This document shows positions 25,220 to 37,000 of a DNA stretch of 64,000 bases, piece after piece. The notes beneath the pieces were generated by a model. The model saw nothing but the letters and a program-made list of their open reading frames with translations. It did not search any database and had not been told where the DNA came from. The translations under genes and the position numbers were made by a program. The stretch is from Aralia elata (taxonomy: Eukaryota; Streptophyta; Magnoliopsida; Apiales; Araliaceae): contig CM068384.1 in assembly GCA_034770075.1 (NCBI GenBank), forward strand, positions 102,855,613 to 102,919,612, written 5' to 3'. Positions within the stretch are counted from its first letter, which is position 1; the number at the start of each line of letters is the position of its first letter.

Positions 25220-25518
25220 ATTATCGACAATAACATCCCATAAAGGGTGTTTGTATACTCAGTTATAAGATGTCATATTAAACAATTTGGCTTGACACAA
25301 CAATTTATGTTCTAATAAACAATATATGAATAATGATTCATTTCTTAAGTTATGTTGAATAGAGAAGCAATAACTTCACAACAATTGATAACAAGACGTA
25401 AAAGACTTGCATAAAGGTAACAAGGTTTGGAGACTTACCTGCACGCAGTTTGTCTAATTTATGCGGTCTGTCGGCCTCACGTAGTCTATTTACGTCTATT
25501 TATACGAATAATAAGCGT

Positions 25519-26015
25519 CACTACAAAAAATCACACAAAAAATGACGCTAAAATTTGTCACATAAAATTCATTTTTCGTCACTAAAACAACAGAGACTGT
25601 CACCGTATGAGCGTGGTATTAGGTTTATTTGACAATATTTGATGTTGTCACTAAATGTTTTAACTTATGGTGACGATCTGCATCATTGTCACTATACTTA
25701 ATTACTTTTAGTGACGTTAATAGCGTCACTATTTGAATGAAACTTTCGTCACTCTATATTATGTTTCGTCATCAAAACTTGGTGCATTAAATGACAAAAA
25801 TTATTTTTCGTCATTAAATGATATTGTTTTAGTGACGAAAATATGTTACTCTATTTAAATCATCTAATTTTAATGACGACAATATTGTCATATCTATGAT
25901 TATTCTTTCGTCATGTTATTGTGTTTAACGTCACCAAAAATAAGAAAATAAATGACAACAGAAAAATTTGTCACCTAATAATATATTTAACAAGACAATT
26001 ATGTTGTTGTCATTT
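25519..26015. repeat. Outer CACTA subterminal repeats, left (3') end
   Basis: Motifs such as TTTCGTCACT, GTGACGA, TTGTCAC and GTCACTA recur about every 20-40 bases in both orientations. The same motifs occur at 53932-54430, on the other side of the nested element. Confidence 0.8.
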
Positions 26016-26580
26016 CACTACAAAAAAATGGACATTCGGCAACGATTTTTCGGGCAACGAGTTATAAAGTCGTTGCCAAAAATGCATGTTTAGCAACGAA
26101 ATTTGTCATTCGTTGCAGTTTATGAAAAGCTTTCATTTTTCGTAACGAAATTCATAGGTCGTTGCAAAAATTCGTTGCCAATTAGTTGGCGGGGAAAAAA
26201 AAAACCTCGCATATTTACTTTTTTGTTACCGATGTGATTTCTCATCATCCGTGGGCAACAAAAAAAATCGTGTTGCTATATTTCGTTGCCTAATATGGGC
26301 CACATTCATTGTCAACAATTTTTTTCATTGTGTATTTTGTATAATTTTTTGCAACGACTAGTAAATTATTGCCAAAAATTATGATAACCTAATAAGCACG
26401 TTTCGGCCTCTTTTTTTTTTTTGTTTTCAAAACGCATCATTTTGCATTTTAAAATTTTTATTTATTTGGACGCAATTTTATATAGTCAAATGTTTCACTC
26501 CCCCCGTCTCAAAATAAATGCCCAATTTTAATTTTTTTGGCCAGACTTATAATTTTTGAAATTAAAACTGAACGCGCGCG

Positions 26581-26635
<55 letters not shown>

Positions 26636-26850
26636 TCTAATTTACGAAAATTAGAGTTTATAGTAAATTGGATGTAGTTTATAATGATTAACTGTTGTGG
26701 GCAACGAAAGATTTTTGATTGTCATATTTCGTAGCCTAATATGGACCACATTCATTGTCAACAATTTTTCTTTCGTTGCGTATTTTGTACAATGCTTTGC
26801 AACGACTGTTAAAATGTTTTACAACGACTATAAAAATGGTCCCTTAGCTG
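26016..26850. repeat. Inner element subterminal repeats, left
   Basis: At least fifteen motifs of the GCAACGA / TCGTTGC / CGTTGCC type, including GGCAACGATTTTTCGGG and AGTCGTTGCC, are packed here in both orientations. A compound microsatellite lies among them. Confidence 0.85.
26573..26635. repeat. (CG)n(CA)n(TA)n compound microsatellite
   Basis: Three dinucleotide runs follow one another directly: CG, then CA, then TA. Confidence 0.95.
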
Positions 26851-27728
26851 CATCTAACTTTCAGACTATTTTCTTCACACAAAAATAGTTATAAATTTGA
26901 AATAAATTATTATAATAATATAAATAATTATAATAGGTAATTTAAATATTATAATAATAATTTACATTATAACATTATAATATTAGATATTTGAAGAAAT
27001 ACTTTGAAAAATTTACTATTATAATAATTCCATAGTGAAAGATGAAAAGGAAAATGATAGAGCAATTCATTGTAATACAGAAGCAGCAGTAGCAGCACAA
27101 AAACATTTTCGACATCAAAGGAGCATGATTGCACTTGCTAGCTAATATAACATATACTCTATTTAATTATGTTTGCTCATTGTTCAACAGTACTTGAATT
27201 TAATCCAAAATTCCTCTATAAAGTTTGTTAGTTCTTGATGAAAATAAATAAATTTATAGGAGTGATGTGATATTTGCATTCTAAACTTTCCCATTTGTGC
27301 TTCTTCTTTCTGATTAAAGATATAAATTTACATAAAAATAAAATCCATTTCCTTTGCCAAACAAGGATGTTTGGTCAATGGAAAGTGATATTTTACATAA
27401 AACCCACATTCATTCATGAGAACAAAGAATTCTGTACAATATTAATTCTTCATGCTCATTATTTGAAAAACTCTAGAATTTTAGTGCACTAAAATGTTAA
27501 AATGTATTCTCTAACATGGTTATTAACAAAAAAAACTCAGTGAGCAAAGAAATCAACTCTGAATTTGTGGACTGACAAAATTACAAATTCTAGAAATTTA
27601 AAGTACACTCATTTGCCTGGATGTGCGATGGCGAGACTAGACTCTCATAAGGGGGCTAAACAGATATACTATTCCTTCCTATAGCCTGTTTTCCCGTCAG
27701 AAATATTATTCCGGGCAATTTCCCTCAC
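26851..27728. other. No recognisable gene
   Basis: AT-rich, with A/T runs. Open frames such as 27274-27492 do not resemble a known protein and show no supporting signals. Confidence 0.6.
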
Positions 27729-27850
27729 CTGTGATTTCTTGAGAGTGATTAGGGAATTCAAACAATTGAGTAGATTTTGCTTCTTCCAGTAGCCTGATCT
27801 GTTTCTTGTTTCCAGACATTTGCCCTTCATCAATTGGGGTGTTTCCCCAT
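27729..27850 (-). pseudogene. Captured exon of an outward-rectifying K+ channel (SKOR/GORK type)
   Basis: On the minus strand, TTGATTTGCAG at the acceptor side is followed by an exon reading WGNTPIDEGQMSGNKKQI, then RLLEEAKSTQLFEF, and ends in ATCACAG with the donor GTGAGGG. The motif R-WGNTP-DE-x-M-GNK followed by LLE-AK is characteristic of the last ankyrin repeat of plant Shaker-type outward K+ channels. Both splice signals and the reading frame are preserved over about 41 codons. No other exon of the gene is recognisable nearby. It is the only captured fragment I assign to the minus strand. Another ankyrin protein is possible, but the wording fits these channels best. Confidence 0.72.
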
Positions 27851-30350
27851 CTGCAAATCAAAAAAGGGTCAGATCTTTTCAGTTGTGTGAAGAAATTATT
27901 TTTGATATTATAAAATAGAAAACAATAATGAATAATAACACAAAAAGAAAAGGCAGACATTACAATTGACCGTCAATGGTGAGGTTATAGATTGCAGGTT
28001 GACGTAATTCATGGTTGATGTAAGAGACAGGGAGACGGGCTTATAATTCAGAACATCTTACAATTCCTACTTTTTCTCTCTCCTTTTTATGTACATATGT
28101 CAAATATCTCTGGTATACCACATGTCAAATACAGATGTATAAACTCTTTGGATTGAATTACATAATTGGTTTTATTTTTCTATAAGCCTGTTTTATACAA
28201 AACAAAATCTCCTACAACTAGTAAGCCAACTTAACACAAAAGCAGGATGAGAGGTATACAACATTAATGGCACGTACATTAACTCCAGTACTGAAACAGC
28301 CAGCCAGCATTAATGGCACGTACATTAAATACAACATTTAGCAAATCGGGCTCATTAGAAAAGACTCATTTGTTCTTTTTTATCATCCTAAATCCACCGT
28401 CTCAAAAAATAACTCATAAAATATGTCACATTTAAATAGGCAGAAGAAAGAAGGGAGACAGAATGAATAATTTAAGAGAGGAAGCTAATTCCCAATCTAC
28501 TTTAATTTTCTAGACTAAATAAAACCGAAACAAGAAATGGTTCAACGAGTTATCTGAAAGCATACAATAATCATGCACACTATTTACTAAATGTGAGTAC
28601 TCTTTATTGTTAATGAATCAAATTCTAAGCTTTCATTCTTTTAGCAACACACAACATGGTAGTAGCATAAACTCCTGTTCCATCACAAATAGTTATGACA
28701 CTAGTAGAATGAATAAGAATACAATGCACCTGAAATATCAAGTAACATTTTTGTCACGTGAAAGTTTCAAATTTGATTATCCCTCTAATTTGAAACTCAT
28801 GTAATTAATATCTTAATACTGGTTATGAATTTATAATAGATCCTTGTGCAATGAATCACAATATTGTTGGAATGAAATCCTGTACAAAATTAATTAATAT
28901 ATATTTGCAACTAGAACAAGAAACTTGTTATTGTCTGTTAGTGTTTTACTTGAAAATTCAGGACTATACAGAAAATGGGCTTAAAGCACGCACATACACA
29001 GCCACAGAATTGGGAAATTTTAGCACAGTGAGAAAATAAATAAATAAATAAATAAAATCAAATGCTGGAAAGAGTTGCAAGAATAAGAGGACTTCTGTTG
29101 CTGGCAGCATAAAGTTGGGGCAAGAGAATTCAGTTGATAACAACAACCAATTAAATTATCATAAAGGCCAGCGCCAACATAACATTCTAGGTCTCTTTTA
29201 CCATTGGAATCAAATTAGAAGATAATGGACTGTAATAAAAAGCCCATAAGTTTGTTTGGATAACCTAAAACCTGAAAATTTTAATCACAAGGACCGCCTA
29301 AGTTAAATTCATCCAACAATTAGAATTTGAAAATTTACTGAGAAGGGGGACATATACATGAAAATTCAAGTTCAGCGAGATAGTTTTTAACATAAATATC
29401 ATTCTGCAAGCAGGAATCATCTATGTCAATGTGCAGAGTCAGAATGAGAGAAGGAAGCAAAAGACCATAGAAACGGGACATAACAATAACATACATACCA
29501 AATGTTGCAAGATATAGCTATAAATTCGCCACTTCCCTTTGCTTCTCAACAATCTAACAACGAATGAGCTGGGATAATTACTTAACCAACAAAACAGACT
29601 TGATAATTCAAGCCCATATGAACTGAAAACCATACCAGAACATATAACAAATAATTACCAAATTCACAACCAAATAATCAATACTCTATTTATTTTTAAT
29701 AAGTACAATAATCAATACTCTAAATTACAATTCAAATAAGTTTTCATTATTTTTGAAATCTTACATTTCAAAATGAATGCTCTATTTATTAATGTTTAGA
29801 TGTCCATTAATAAGTAGATATCCATTTTATGTGTGTGGAGTAATACTGTAGTGTGTATGAATATTTATAATCTATAATTAGATTCAAAAGTTTACATTGA
29901 ATATTTAATTATTATTTTTCAAAATTATATTGTCTATTGCTCCTGCACCCTAGCATCGCAAATGAGTTTTGAAAGTAAAAAATTTGTAACACGCTAATAG
30001 CTGTAGTTTTGTTCTTGTAGTATATAATTTTCTTGTTAAATGATACATTTTAAATATTTTAACAATAAAAGTGCACCAAGAAGATAGGAGTTGTACGAAG
30101 AGGTAGGAGTTCAAACCTTCACAATAACTAAGGAAAAATGTGTTTAAACTAACAAAAAAATTAATAATAATGTACTTCCGAATACTTAAAAGAATTTTTG
30201 GATGAATCGCCTCCCTCAAAAAAAAAATTTCATTGCCGCTCTCTGTCCCGCCCAATTTTTATCTTAGAGCGGTAGCCTAATTATATGACCCAAATTTCAC
30301 TCAAGTCGCCTTACTCGTGGTTTCTCCCTCTTCTATACTCACGTCAACAA
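27851..30350. other. No recognisable gene; short (TAAA)n at 29036-29056
   Basis: AT-rich filler within the inner element. Several open frames of 60-100 codons (29439-29633 and 29950-30255 minus, among others) show no recognisable motif. It may hold intron or UTR pieces of captured genes. A GGCACGTACATTAA segment occurs twice at 28268-28327. Confidence 0.6.
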
Positions 30351-30357
30351 CAAAGAA

Positions 30358-30472
30358 CATGAGAAATCGCTGGAGTATGCGGAAGAGTGGATGGCGAGAG
30401 GATCCAAAGCCGACAAAGAACCGGCTGAAGGCACCGGCTACTACAGTCGTGCACCGACAATCTATTGCTAAG
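30358..30472 (+). other. Exon-like piece of unknown origin with a splice donor
   Basis: The 115 bases are more GC-rich than their surroundings and end in TGCTAAG followed by GTATCTG, a plausible donor. One frame starts with ATG (MRNRWSMRKSGWREDP). Another is open through EYAEEWMARGSKADKEPAEG and GYYSRAPTIY. I cannot assign either to a family. Composition and donor suggest another captured first exon or 5' leader. Confidence 0.35.
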
Positions 30473-30637
30473 GTATCTGATTGCTAACATGTTTGGTAAT
30501 TAGTTCTTATAATAGGTTTTATGCTGAGAATAATTTACTTCCATTGATTTCTAGGGTTTCAAGTCGAATTCGAGGTTGAAGTTTCAAATTATCCAAAATT
30601 TCTAGCCCTTTCTCTCTTAATCTCGACAGTAGAAGAG

Positions 30638-30798
30638 ATTGTACTATCACAGAAGCTCCACGAAGCATTCAAAGGCACCGTGGAGAGAATTACAAATCCA
30701 CGAACAGTGTCTGCATTTCAAGAGAGAGGAGTTCTCAGTATCAATGAGTTCATCTGAGCCGACGATAATCTTGTCTCTAAGTGCCCTACCTAGTCCTG
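30638..30798 (+). pseudogene. ATG3: Captured first coding exon of ATG3 (autophagy E2-like enzyme)
   Basis: The reading VLSQKLHEAFKGTVERIT, then NPRTVSAFQERGVLSINEF and DDNLVSKCPT, is the well-known N-terminus of plant ATG3, the E2-like enzyme that conjugates ATG8 to phosphatidylethanolamine. The start codon has become ATT (30638-30640). TGA interrupts after EFI, and the Trp of CPTWSW is a TAG stop. The piece ends in TCCTG followed by GTATTAA, a usable donor. The rest of ATG3, including the catalytic Cys region, is absent from the window. So it is a truncated, non-functional copy, one of a series of captured plus-strand exons. Confidence 0.88.
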
Positions 30799-30909
30799 GT
30801 ATTAATTTTTCTTCCAATCTTTTTTTCTATATAGTATATTAAATGGAATATTCATTCATGGAAGGCTACACTTGAGTGCTCTTACTACATATGCATTGAA
30901 ATGATATGA

Positions 30910-31004
30910 TTTTTCTACCAATGACATTCTCTGCTCCTATGAGGATTACTCGAATCAAGACACGACAGTCATTCAGTCCTGTGATCGGAGCTAATTCTGC
31001 AAAG
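30910..31004 (+). other. Exon-like piece before the RH58-like fragment, origin unclear
   Basis: A stretch with ATGACATTCTCTGCTCC ends in GCAAAG followed by GTAATTC, a good donor. Joined to the acceptor at 31288 it could continue into the frame of the helicase fragment, with one stop in that frame. No family is recognised. It may be the helicase's 5' exon (a transit-peptide region is poorly conserved) or another captured piece. Confidence 0.35.
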
Positions 31005-31304
31005 GTAATTCAATTTTCTTGTTGTCTATGATCCTTTGATGATGATTGGACTTTTATGTATGTGGATATTTTTGTTAGGGTATTTGTCTTTTTTGTGTAC
31101 AGTGTTATTGGTCATATATTTGATGTAAAAATATGTGTAATATTTGGTCTTGATTGATTGAAGTTTACGGTTTTGATTGAAAACAGAATCAGTAGTCCGA
31201 TTACTCTTTCTGTCAGTACAAATCAAATTTTATTTTATTTTGTGTGAATTTCTGAGATCGGTTTGGGCATTTTGCTTTATTCCCACAGAAGCTTGGCTGG
31301 TATG

Positions 31305-33361
31305 TGTAGACACCCAAATTCTGCACTTCGTATACTAACCATGACAGGAGGGCAAAATCGTCCATTGAGCCAGTCTACGAGAGCAAGGATTGGGCGCAAG
31401 TACGAACAATCAACGCCACCGCAATGAATTGCAGCCGAAACCGACGTGACAACGAGGCCATCCGAAATGGGCATTCCCGAATGATGTGACACGTCTCCCA
31501 GTAATTCCCGGACTGTAAAATATAAGCCTTTTGGCGAAAATTGACGTCACGACACGAGAATCGAGGCATAGCACGAAAATCAAGAAAGCCAAGCCAACCA
31601 GCCGCGGATTGATTTGCGGCCAATGAGTGCGCCTTTTGAAAACACGGAACTCGAAACACGGAAACCCGAAAATCAGCTGAGTGGAGGGGTGGCGGCGCTC
31701 TGGCCAGCCTATTTCAGCTCATCCCTCACTCAGCATACAGAGGTTAGAAGAAGCAGGCGGAGAGAAAGAGGAGAAACAGCAACAACAGCAGCTCGGAAAA
31801 AGAGAGAGAAATAGGAGAATTTTGCAACAAAAATAGGAGAGAAAGGAGAAAAAAAAGAGAGGATTTATACTCTTTTGATTTGATTGTACCACATATACTT
31901 CTCATTCTATTCAAAATACACAAGTTTACATCCACTTTGACATCATTTGCAAGGTGAAAATTCCCTTATTATAACAATTTCTATCATATATTTTGGTTAA
32001 ATTAAATGTAGTTTTCATGTAATTTATGGTGGAATAATGAATTAGGGATTATTAGTGAGGGTTCCATCGGAACAAAATTCTTCCTAATAACCCGATGATA
32101 TTTATTTATTGAATTTTTGTTGTTTTACGGTGATATATTGGGTGTGATTTCCTTTAGGTTGTTATTTTAGGATGTCTTGGCATTGTTAGATTATCCGTGT
32201 TAGTTATTTCTTGTAATATCCGTTTTATGGTTGTTTAGCAATTTTGGATGTGAGCCTAGGATCGCGACCCCGTGGTTCAAATTCGATGATGGACGCTTTT
32301 TGATATAAGTAGTAGGAGCGATGTAGTCTTCCTTGAAAGTATGTAACCGTCGGGCCTTAAAACGACGCCAAGGCGAGAATCGTGTTTAAGGCCCCGTAAT
32401 AGTGAAAATATGTGTTTGTGGGTGTTTGGGGTTATTTTGATGGCTCACATGCCCATAAATAGCCCCAACGCATTTTAACGCTTGATTTGATTTATGACAC
32501 GAAATTGATTTCAAAGCTAAAACGATAAGATTTCCATAAAATCAATCAAATTAGGTTATTAGAATCACGAGACTAAAAAATTGGGAGTGCTAATGAATGT
32601 CGATTCCTTTTAACGAGAAGGCAAAAGAAAGATCGTGTTCAAATGTCACAAGAAAATGGTTTTATGAAAGTAAAAGGTGGTTCTATTAAACCATTGTGCA
32701 TAGGGTTAAAGAGATTCTAGAAATTGCCCGCTCGTTTTACGAAAGCAACGTATAGGTCTCGATTCCTATTTTGACGAAGGTTTAAAAACTCTTGCTTTGC
32801 CAAAACGACACCCAATTGAAAACCTTACAGTTTTGACAATCAAAATCAAACCCTTCTAATAAAGAATAAAGCTTTCTCGTATAAATCGAAGGACACTCTA
32901 AAGTACTCTCAAAACACGACTTCCCATAAAAACCCCAAATGATTCTTTCACACAAACTCACCACCACATTCACATAGGCACACACACATACACATTTCAT
33001 GAATTAAAGGATAGGAAAGTATCAAGATTGCGGTAACCGTGTTTCACGGAAGTCGGGGGGTGCCTAACATCTTCCCCTCGCTTAAGCAAGCCCCCAAACT
33101 CTATGAATCTCGGTTTGCAGACCAATTAATTCGGAGTCACATATGAGCCAGCGATTTATAAAAAAATGAAAACTCGGATGAGTTGGTACATCCATTTCAA
33201 ATATACCAACTGGCGACTCTGGTTAATTGGCTCATCATAAAAAACTATATTTCAAAACCCCGTCGACATTAATGCCGACCTTTTCCAAAATCATCTAATA
33301 AAAGGCTAAAATTGGAAAGGGCCATAACCGCGACATGAAGCGATCCCTCCCGGCGTCGACA
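31305..33361 (+). repeat. 5' LTR of the Tat-like element
   Basis: 2057 bases, TG...CA. It differs from the 3' LTR mainly at about 31690-31750, where a different stretch replaces the segment at 47078-47125 of the other LTR. Minus-strand frames shared by both LTRs (such as 31375-31659) have no recognisable product. Confidence 0.95.
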
Positions 33362-33362
33362 G

Positions 33363-33381
33363 CTGGCGACTCTGCTGGGGA
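33363..33381 (+). promoter_or_regulatory. Primer-binding site of the Tat-like element
   Basis: TGGCGACTCTGCTGGGGAC lies one base after the 5' LTR. It begins with TGG, complementary to a tRNA CCA end, and is of the kind seen in Tat/Ogre elements. I cannot name the tRNA with certainty. Confidence 0.8.
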
Positions 33382-34071
33382 CATTAGAAGGCTTAAGCCG
33401 CGTTCAAATCTTGATGCTATCCTATCCTTTAAAAATTCATGAATATGTGTGTGCATGCGATATTTTGGTCATTTGCATACGGTGAGGATGATGAATGTGA
33501 ATGTATGTTGAGAGTGTACCTCCTCCTGAGGCGAACCTGTCGGTTGCTTATTACTGGACTCGAAGGGGTTGCTCCCCGGAGATGGCTCAGGAAACGCACC
33601 ACCCAAATCCGCTCCAATCGAAAGGATTCAGACGAGTAGATTGCGAAGATTTGGGGACCTTCATGCCGAAAAGCCCGCGAGAGTAACCTTAGGATAGGTC
33701 AGCCTCAGATTAACCCAGCGCAGGAAAAGTCTCTTCATGCCCTTTTACGTTCGCACGTATAAATGTCATAATCGCATTCAATATTTATATATGCCTCCCC
33801 TCTTGTCAAAAGAAATTTCTAACCTCTATATTTTGCAGGGAATAGCTGGGGAAGCATAATAAGTCGAGTCTAGCATTTATTATTGCAATAAGGGATCGCT
33901 AACATGTTGTTTTGCAGAGAAAAATTAAAAAACCCAAAACACAAAAGTTACAGCTTTAGCATGCATCCATATCCTTTCATTGCCCAGGACTAAACTTCGA
34001 ACCATTGTTTCTGTAGGATTGCTCCTCAAACGCATTCGCAATCTAAAAGGGCCTAGGACTCTACATCTGAA
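33382..34071 (+). other. Untranslated leader of the Tat-like element
   Basis: No conserved protein. Short frames at 33439-33686 do not resemble a family. The last 100 bases lead into the gag start at 34072, which I chose because MADLPPTNPSSISREEFDDF is followed without interruption by the conserved gag region. Confidence 0.6.
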
Positions 34072-37000
34072 ATGGCTGATCTTCCACCTACTAATCCTAG
34101 TTCCATATCTCGTGAAGAATTTGATGATTTCAAGAAACAGATGTTGGAAATGGCCATGATGCTGAGGGAACAATTGCTACCTAGACAGGATCCACCTAAA
34201 AAGGATCCACTCCAACCTAAAGGCGAGCCAGTCGTCCCAAAGGCCATTCCTATACCTAACCGGACAGTAATTACTATCCCAAAGGAAGGAGACACTGACG
34301 ACCTTCGGAAGAAAATGAAACAAATGGAGGAGACCATCCAATCTCTAAAAGGCATAGGTTCCCTAGGCCGGGTTAATTATTCAGATCTATGTGTCTTCCC
34401 CAGAACCAGATACCCGGAGAAATTTAAAATTCCCGAATTTGAGAAATACAATGGGAAGGGGGATCCTTATACACATCTAAAAATATACATTGGGGAGCTT
34501 GGATCTTATGCAGAAGACGAGGGTCTAAGGATGCAACTGTTTCAAAAGAGCCTGACGGGGGAAGCAAGAATCTGGTATGTCCGTCTTGATAATGCCCGGA
34601 TCCACAATTGGGAGGAGTTGGCCCACACCTTCTTAACACAATATAGCTTCCAGGCACAAATGGCCCCTGATAGATATCAAATGACAAAAATCAAGAAGCA
34701 ACTAAAGGAATCTTTCAGGGATTATGCACAACGATGGAGGGGTATGGCTGCACAGGTGAATCCCCCAATGAGTGAGTCGAAGATGGTGATGACCTTCGTG
34801 GATATTCAGGAGGCTCCTTATTATGAGCGGGTTATATCGGGGATTGGTAGGCCTTTTGCCGAGATGATTAAACACGGAGAAATGGTGGATATGGGGTTGA
34901 AGTCTGGCAAGATTCGGGATTTCACGGCTTTGGAAACAGCTGTAGAACAAATACAGAGTGGAAACTATGGCAGCACTTCCCGTAGGGTCCAAAAGAAAAA
35001 GGAAGAAAATGTTTCCCTCATCCTGCAGGGAACGTCTAGGAAGGCAGAAAACAATCCTCCAGTACAGGTACAGAGAGTGGGGCCATCCCGACAGCCTAAC
35101 TTCACTGATCAGAGGGCGGATGGGCGAAGGAGATTCGAGACCTCGAAGAATCGAGTATTCACCCCACTCGGGGATCCTCTTGAGCGGGTGTTGGCAGTAT
35201 TGATAGCCCAGAGGAAAATAGTCGATTTGGCACCCCTGAGTGACCCGAATGGAAGAAGGTTTGACCCAAGCAAGAAATGCGCATACCATTCAGGTTCCCC
35301 TAGTCATGATACGCAGGAATGTTGGACGCTGAAGCACATAATCCAGAATTTGATTGATAGTGGGGAAATTGTGGTGGAACAGCCAGACTCCCCAAATGTT
35401 AAAATCAATCCCCTGCCTAGACATGATGGAGAGGGGGTCAATGTGGCGGAAGCCAGTGAAGCCGAGGGGCCACCAAGGCTGAATTATGTAAAGAAAATTA
35501 ATGAAATGATCAGCATGATAGGGGATCACGAGAGTACACGGGGGGCGCCAATTGGGTTGGCAGGTGTAGGCAGAAATATCATAGAGGGGCCTATCAAGTT
35601 ATCGGCTCCGAAAATCCTCACCCTCGCAGCTAGACCGCAAATCCCTGTCAACAGTCTAAAAACGGTACCATGGAACTACGGGGGAGTGTCAGAAGAAGCG
35701 GCCAGTTGTGCTTCGATAACATCAAAGGGGAATCCCTTATATCTCCCTGGACGAGTCCTTGAGAGCAAAACGAAGAAAAATGAAGAGATATCCGAGGAGA
35801 AAGTCATGGAATTCTTGAGGAAGATGGATCATCCGGAAGCAAGAGGGATCCAGATATTAAGCGAGGAGTCGACCCTGACATCAATCATAGATTTGGTGTT
35901 ATCGTCCAGTGATCACTGCAAAATTCTGGCAAAAGTCCTGGAGGAGGCATACGCTCCCAAAGAAATTAGCAAGGAAGGTTTCGGCCATCTGGTGGGCCAT
36001 CTGTTGGAGAGTGACGTAATATTGTTCACAGATGATGATATCCCTAAAGAAGGAAGGGGGCATCGAAAACCGTTGCATATTGCGGTAATCTCCTTAGGTT
36101 ATCTCATGAATGGGGTGCTGATTGATGGGGGATCGGTGTTGAATATATGTCCCCTCAGTACATTGAAGAAGATGAACATCAATCCTAAGCGCCTACGGGC
36201 CAGTCATGTAGTGGTGCGAGCCTTCGACGGATCCCGGAGGGATACCATTAGGGAGATAGAATTGCCGGTGGAAATAGGACCTTGTACTTTTGATATCTCT
36301 TTCCAAGTCCTAGACTTTGCGGCCAGTTATAACCTGTTATTAGGGAGGCCGTGGATACACATGGCCGGGGCAGTTCCTTCCACGCTACACAAGCAAATCA
36401 AACTCATCATCGACAGGAATCTAGTGACGATCTCGGCAGAGTGTGATGACCCTTCTCCTTCCAGGAATGGCCTGCCGGTGATTAATGTGGACGAGTCGGC
36501 GGCACCTTCCAGTTTTCAGGCACTGAAAATCAGCACTCCCCACTACAGATGCCTAGGAGCTCCAGTCATAAAACCTAGGGTCTCTCCAGAACTTACCTTC
36601 GTTGCAAAAGAAATGATGAAAATGAAATTCCAACCTGGACAAGGTTTAGGAAAGAGCAGTCAGGGAATCACCAAGCCCATTCAACTACCACAGCAGATAG
36701 GCAAAGCGGGGTTGGGATACCATGAAGGCGTAGCACGGAGACACCGTCAAGGCATGGGCTCGACTCAACTGGCTGGAAATCCAATGACCAAGGTTAACAA
36801 AGGAGGGACTAGCAAGCCTGTGATTGGGACAGGGGATGAAGAATTGACCCCCACAAGTGATGAGTCGACTAAGAGAGAAAGTTTCCTACAGGAGGTCGCA
36901 CAAAAGTTCGAAACCAGTTGCTATATCCCCGGACAGTTGACAAGCAATGGAGAGGGGAAGGATGTTGCCACGCCACCGGGAGCCCAACAATGTGTGTCTG

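Larger units (their letters stand above)
20226..25518 (-). mobile_element. Older, truncated minus-strand LTR, split by a solo LTR
   Basis: The plus-strand start TGTCATGCCCCTAAATCCCT lies in the target duplication of the Tekay-like element and looks like the end of a minus-oriented chromovirus-type LTR. At about 21110-21150 it has TTTTATGCAAGGATGAGCAA and a following CAGCAAG, closely resembling 6010-6045 of the Tekay LTR. The sequence resumes after the solo LTR at 25225 (GACAATAACATCCC), holds ACTTGCATAAAGG and similar motifs near 25390-25440, and is cut by the CACTA end at 25519. No coding region is left. Confidence 0.55.

Noticed and set aside
27960..28040. Minus-strand exon-like stretch upstream of the K+ channel exon
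   Set aside because: No acceptor site and no family match. It does not continue the channel sequence.
31375..31659. Minus-strand LTR frames, repeated at 46763-47047
   Set aside because: They occur in both LTRs only as part of the LTR and resemble no protein.
34702..35289. 195-codon minus-strand frame inside gag
   Set aside because: It is the antisense shadow of the strong gag-protease frame, with no recognisable motif.
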